Of a DNA stretch of 64,000 nt, positions 60,579 to 64,000 are shown one piece after another. The notes under the pieces are model-generated. The model ran no database searches, was not told where the DNA came from, and was given only the letters and a program-made list of their open reading frames with translations. Location: NCBI RefSeq assembly GCF_046569695.1, contig NZ_JBKHUI010000020.1, positions 1-64,000 of the forward strand. Reading direction: 5' to 3'. The translations under genes and the position numbers were made by a program. Source of the stretch: Kluyvera sp046569695 (GTDB lineage Bacteria; Pseudomonadota; Gammaproteobacteria; Enterobacterales; Enterobacteriaceae). The stretch's first letter is position 1. Each line of letters starts with the position of its first letter.

Positions 60579-60685
60579 TATCAGTTGCTGGACGGCAGGC
60601 ACCTTGTTGTGCGTCATTCGAAGTTTATGTAGCACGTCCCGAAGGGGCTGACATAAGAAGGTGAATGAGCCACTGATTAATATTA

Positions 60686-60701
60686 TGCATGATGCGTGCC
60701 A
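60686..60701 (-). promoter_or_regulatory. Sigma54-type promoter of glmY
   Basis: On the minus strand TGGCAC, five bases, then ATGCA gives the sigma54 pattern (GG at -24, GC at -12), placed 12-13 bp before the AGTGGC 5' end. An AT-rich TAATAT downstream could be an overlapping sigma70 -10, as described for E. coli glmY. Confidence 0.85.
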
Positions 60702-60790
60702 AAATACAAAACAATAAATTAACACAATGATAAATATAGAAAATACATGAAACATGTTCATGGAGGGATGAAAGCAGTTTTTGGGCATTG

Positions 60791-60808
60791 TGTCGCTAAT
60801 TAGCAACA
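60791..60808. promoter_or_regulatory. GlrR box 1 (one mismatch)
   Basis: TGTCGCTAATTAGCAACA matches TGTC-N10-GACA except for one base in the right arm; it is centred about 125 bp before the glmY start. Confidence 0.7.
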
Positions 60809-60853
60809 CCCAAAGTGCATTATTAAAAAAATAAAACAAATCAAATAGTTAAA

Positions 60854-60871
60854 TGTCTCCATTTGGCGACA
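60854..60871. promoter_or_regulatory. GlrR box 2 (perfect)
   Basis: TGTCTCCATTTGGCGACA is a perfect TGTC-N10-GACA site, about 190 bp upstream of glmY. Confidence 0.85.
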
Positions 60872-60886
60872 CAAGCACACCCTCAA

Positions 60887-60904
60887 TGTCGGGGTTTCCC
60901 GACA
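60887..60904. promoter_or_regulatory. GlrR box 3 (perfect)
   Basis: TGTCGGGGTTTCCCGACA is a perfect TGTC-N10-GACA site and also a strong GGG/CCC palindrome, about 220 bp upstream of glmY. Confidence 0.85.
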
Positions 60905-60925
60905 CTCTCGATACCAACGCATTCA

Positions 60926-61006
60926 TGTAGGCCTGATAAGCGCAGCGCCATCAGGCAAATCTGCGCACATTGCTGGATGGCGGCGTAAACGCCTTATCCG
61001 GCCTAC
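60926..61006. repeat. BIME between glmY region and purL
   Basis: Two inverted REP units: TAGGCCTGATAAGCG...CGCCATCAGGCA and CTGGATGGCGG...CCTTATCCGGCC. Confidence 0.85.
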
Positions 61007-61010
61007 CGAT

Positions 61011-61037
61011 AAAAAAGCCCCTCACCAGGAGGGGCTT
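61011..61037 (-). terminator. Rho-independent terminator after purL
   Basis: AAGCCCCTC / GAGGGGCTT with an ACCAG loop, followed on the minus strand by a U run. Confidence 0.9.
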
Positions 61038-61056
61038 GATACATTAAGCGTTAGTC

Positions 61057-64000
61057 TTAACCAAGCTGCTTACGCGCATTGCGGAAAATACGCATCCACG
61101 GGCTGTCCTCGCCCCAGTTTTCCGGGTGCCAGGAGTTGGAAACCGTACGGAACACGCGCTCCGGGTGCGGCATCATAATGGTGACGCGACCGCTTTCGTT
61201 GGTTACCGCGGTGATCCCATTAGGAGAACCGTTCGGGTTCGCCGGATAGGCTTCAGTGACTTTACCGAAGTTATCCACGAAACGTAGCGCCACCAGCCCT
61301 TTGCTTTCCAGCTGTGCCAGATGCGCACCGTCGCGAACTTCCACATGACCTTCACCGTGAGAGACGGCGATTGGCATACGGGAGCCTTCCATACCGGCAA
61401 GCAGCAGCGATGGGCTGCTGGCGACTTCCACCAGGCTGAAGCGCGCTTCAAAACGGTCGGAGTGGTTACGCACAAAGCGCGGCCACAGGTCGCTGCCTGG
61501 GATCAGCTCATGCAGGTTAGACATCATCTGACAGCCGTTGCAGACGCCCAGCGCCAGGGTCTGCGGACGGTGGAAGAAGGTCGCAAACTCATCGCGAACG
61601 CGGTTGTTAAACAGGATGGATTTCGCCCAACCTTCACCCGCACCGAGTACGTCACCGTAAGAGAAGCCACCGCAGGCCACCAGCGCCTGGAAGTCCGCCA
61701 GACCGGTACGCCCTGCCAGCAGGTCGCTCATGTGTACGTCGATGGCGTCAAAGCCCGCACGATGGAAGGCAGCCGCCATCTCAACGTGGGAGTTCACGCC
61801 CTGCTCGCGCAGTACCGCCACTTTCGGACGCGCCCCGGTGGAGATGTAAGGTGCTGCGACGTCGGCGGCGATATCGAAGGTGAGCTTCACATTGAGGCCC
61901 GGATCGTTATCGTTGGCTTTCGCCTCGTGTTCCTGATCGGCACACTCTGGGTTGTCACGCAGACGCTGCATCTGCCAGGTGGTTTCTGCCCACCACATAC
62001 GAAGCTGTGAGCGGCTTTCGCTAAATACCGGCTGACCGTTAGCGGTCAGGGTGAAGCGGTCACCTTCAACGGCTTTACCGAGGAAGTGCACGCACTCTGC
62101 CAGGCCGTTCGCCGCCAGAATCGCTTCTACCGCCTCGCGGTCAGAGGCGCGAACCTGAATCACCGCGCCCAGCTCTTCGTTGAACAGCGCCGCCAGACGA
62201 TCGTCGCCGAGGGTTGCCACGTCGGCTTCCACGCCGCAGTGACCGGCAAAGGCCATTTCAGCCAGGGTGACCAGCAGGCCACCGTCGGAGCGGTCGTGGT
62301 AGGCCAGCAGCTTACGCTGTGCGACCAGTGCCTGAATCGCCTCGTAGAAGCCTTTCAGCTGTGCCACGTCGCGAACGTCGGCTGGTTTATCGCCCAATTG
62401 ACGGTAAACCTGCGCCAGTGCGGTCGCGCCCAGCGCGTTATGGCCCTTGCCGAGGTCAATCAGCAGCAGGGCGTTATCTTCAGTCACCAGCTGCGGCGTG
62501 ATGGTGTGGCGCACGTCTTCGACGCGAGCAAAGGCGGAAATCACCAGCGACAGCGGCGAGGTCATTTCGCGCTGCTCGTTACCTTCCTGCCAGCGGGTTT
62601 TCATCGACATGGAGTCTTTGCCCACCGGAATGGTCAGGCCCAGCTGCGGGCACATCTCTTCGCCAATCGCTTTCACCGCTTCGTACAGACCGGCGTCTTC
62701 GCCAGGGTGACCTGCCGCTGACATCCAGTTTGCCGAGAGCTTAATGTGTTTGATGTTGCCAATCTGGGTTGCGGCAATGTTGGTCAGCGCTTCACCTACC
62801 GCCAGACGGGCGGAGGCGGCAAAGTCCAGCAGCGCAACCGGCGCACGTTCACCGATAGACATCGCTTCGCCGTAATAGCTGTCGAGGCTGGCGGTGGTCA
62901 CCGCGCAGTTCGCTACCGGGATCTGCCATGGGCCAACCATCTGGTCGCGCGCGACCATGCCGGTGACCGTACGGTCGCCGATGGTCACGAGGAAGGTTTT
63001 CTCCGCTACGGTCGGCAGATGCAGTACGCGGTTCACCGCATCGGCAATCGTAATCTGTTCACGCGCAAGCGCTTCGCCCTTCGCTTTCAGCGTCTGCACG
63101 TCGCGGGTCATTTTCGGCGTTTTGCCAAGCAGCACGTCCAGCGGCATGTCGATCGGCTGGTTGTCGAAGTGGCTGTCGCCGAGGGTCAGATGCTTCTCTT
63201 CGGTAGCTTCACCAATTACCGCGTACGGCGCGCGTTCACGCTTACACAGCTCGTCGAACAGCGGCAGCTGGTCAGCGGCAACCGCCAGCACATAGCGCTC
63301 CTGGGATTCGTTACACCAGATTTCCAGCGGGCTCATGCCCGGTTCATCGCTGAGGATGTCGCGCAGCTGGAATTTACCGCCGCGTCCGCCGTCGCTCACC
63401 AGCTCCGGCATGGCGTTAGACAGACCGCCCGCGCCCACGTCGTGGATAAACAGAATCGGGTTGGCATCGCCCAGCTGCCAGCAGCGGTCGATAACTTCCT
63501 GGCAGCGGCGTTCCATTTCCGGGTTGTCGCGCTGTACGGATGCGAAGTCGAGGTCAGCATCGGACTGGCCGGAAGCCATCGAAGAGGCTGCGCCGCCGCC
63601 GAGGCCGATGTTCATCGCCGGGCCGCCAAGGACGATCAGCTTCGCCCCCACCACGATCTCACCTTTCTGAACGTGATCGGCGCGGATGTTGCCGATCCCG
63701 CCTGCCAGCATGATCGGTTTGTGATAGCCGCGCAGCTCTTCGCCGTTGTGGCTATTCACTTTTTCTTCGTAGGTACGGAAGTAGCCGGTCAGCGCCGGGC
63801 GGCCAAATTCGTTGTTGAACGCCGCGCCGCCCAACGGGCCGTCGGTCATGATGTCCAGCGCGGTGACGATACGATCCGGCTTGCCAAAATCTTCTTCCCA
63901 CGGCTGCTCAAAGCCAGGAATACGCAGGTTGGACACGGAGAAGCCCACCAGACCCGCTTTTGGCTTCGCACCGCGACCGGTTGCGCCTTCGTCGCGAATT
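61057..64000 (-). CDS. purL: Phosphoribosylformylglycinamidine synthase (partial, 5' end outside window)
   Basis: PurL converts FGAR to FGAM in purine synthesis, using glutamine and ATP. About 981 C-terminal codons of the roughly 1295-residue large-type enzyme are visible; the gene runs off the right edge with no start seen. The AIRS-like synthetase part shows GGPAMNIGLGGGAASSM and PVGKDSMSMKT. The C-terminal glutaminase has its cysteine in LGVCNGCQMMSNL and the His/Glu pair in MMPHPERVF. No frameshift is seen in the visible part. Confidence 0.97.
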   Translation of the reverse strand, partial: IRDEGATGRGAKPKAGLVGFSVSNLRIPGFEQPWEEDFGKPDRIVTALDIMTDGPLGGAAFNNEFGRPALTGYFRTYEEKVNSHNGEELRGYHKPIMLAGGIGNIRADHVQKGEIVVGAKLIVLGGPAMNIGLGGGAASSMASGQSDADLDFASVQRDNPEMERRCQEVIDRCWQLGDANPILFIHDVGAGGLSNAMPELVSDGGRGGKFQLRDILSDEPGMSPLEIWCNESQERYVLAVAADQLPLFDELCKRERAPYAVIGEATEEKHLTLGDSHFDNQPIDMPLDVLLGKTPKMTRDVQTLKAKGEALAREQITIADAVNRVLHLPTVAEKTFLVTIGDRTVTGMVARDQMVGPWQIPVANCAVTTASLDSYYGEAMSIGERAPVALLDFAASARLAVGEALTNIAATQIGNIKHIKLSANWMSAAGHPGEDAGLYEAVKAIGEEMCPQLGLTIPVGKDSMSMKTRWQEGNEQREMTSPLSLVISAFARVEDVRHTITPQLVTEDNALLLIDLGKGHNALGATALAQVYRQLGDKPADVRDVAQLKGFYEAIQALVAQRKLLAYHDRSDGGLLVTLAEMAFAGHCGVEADVATLGDDRLAALFNEELGAVIQVRASDREAVEAILAANGLAECVHFLGKAVEGDRFTLTANGQPVFSESRSQLRMWWAETTWQMQRLRDNPECADQEHEAKANDNDPGLNVKLTFDIAADVAAPYISTGARPKVAVLREQGVNSHVEMAAAFHRAGFDAIDVHMSDLLAGRTGLADFQALVACGGFSYGDVLGAGEGWAKSILFNNRVRDEFATFFHRPQTLALGVCNGCQMMSNLHELIPGSDLWPRFVRNHSDRFEARFSLVEVASSPSLLLAGMEGSRMPIAVSHGEGHVEVRDGAHLAQLESKGLVALRFVDNFGKVTEAYPANPNGSPNGITAVTNESGRVTIMMPHPERVFRTVSNSWHPENWGEDSPWMRIFRNARKQLG

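Larger units (their letters stand above)
60466..60674 (-). ncRNA. glmY: GlmY small RNA, with a 22-bp tandem duplication
   Basis: GlmY titrates the adaptor RapZ, so that GlmZ survives and activates glmS translation. The RNA starts AGTGGCTCATTCAC (5' end near 60674) and contains the GTCAGCCCCTTCGGG loop. The GGUGCCU/AGGCACC stem (60597-60603 with 60510-60516) is present. The RNA ends in a 15-bp terminator stem (ATAACAAAGCCGGGC / GCCCGGCTTTGTTAT). Position and strand between glrK and purL match E. coli. A perfect 22-bp direct repeat (60535-60556 and 60557-60578) lies inside the stem-loop enclosed by that stem. It makes the gene about 209 nt instead of the roughly 184-187 I expect. Confidence 0.93.

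Noticed and set aside
60432..60839. 135-residue open frame on the minus strand over glmY
   Set aside because: It covers the glmY RNA, its terminator and its promoter; the protein has no family features.
60926..61006. Repeat pairs as a possible CRISPR array
   Set aside because: Only two inverted units with no regular spacers; they are REP/BIME elements like those at seven other places in the window.

Overview
The window is a continuous piece of an enterobacterial chromosome (Enterobacteriaceae, about 55-57% GC by eye). Most proteins look nearly identical to E. coli/Salmonella K-12-type proteins, and the gene order from guaA to purL follows the E. coli backbone: guaA-guaB | xseA-yfgJ ... der-bamB-yfgM-hisS-(sroE)-ispG-rodZ-rlmN-ndk-pbpC-yfhM | sseA | sseB-pepB-iscX-fdx-hscA-hscB-iscA-iscU-iscS-iscR-trmJ | suhB ... 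csiE-hcaT ... yphA-glyA | hmp ... glnB-glrR-qseG-glrK-(glmY)-purL. The genus cannot be fixed from this piece. The cadCBA-dtpC cluster between hmp and glnB is the arrangement I recall from Salmonella, while the other accessory genes point to an Enterobacter/Citrobacter/Klebsiella-like relative.

Accessory region A (about 5.2-12.95 kb) sits between yfgJ and der. It holds an apparent operon on the minus strand (a CyuP/YhaO-like amino acid permease, a MetC-like C-S lyase and a Gfo/Idh/MocA oxidoreductase) with a divergent LysR regulator and a perfect 17-bp palindrome in the shared control region. After it come a ymjA homologue, a cold-shock-domain protein with an unassigned C-terminal half, and a divergent pair of a DJ-1/AraC regulator and an HD-domain hydrolase resembling cyanamide hydratases. 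Region B (40.7-46 kb) holds osmC, a NicO-type Ni/Co exporter with a DUF1007 periplasmic partner, csiE, hcaT without any hca catabolic genes, a small lipoprotein and yphA. Region C (49.4-56.4 kb) is the acid-inducible lysine decarboxylase system cadC-cadB-cadA followed by the peptide transporter dtpC.

Core modules are GMP synthesis (guaBA), outer-membrane assembly (bamB), translation and isoprenoid genes (hisS, ispG), cell-shape and wall genes (rodZ, pbpC, yfhM), the complete isc iron-sulfur operon with two IscR type-1 sites, one-carbon metabolism (glyA), NO detoxification (hmp), nitrogen signalling (glnB) and the GlrK/GlrR/QseG system with its target sRNA gene glmY. The last is preceded by a sigma54-type promoter and three GlrR boxes. 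BIME/REP pairs, one ERIC-like element and one CCCTCACCC palindrome lie between genes. No tRNA, rRNA, IS element, prophage or CRISPR array was seen. The most distinctive sequence-level oddity is a perfect 22-bp tandem duplication inside glmY.
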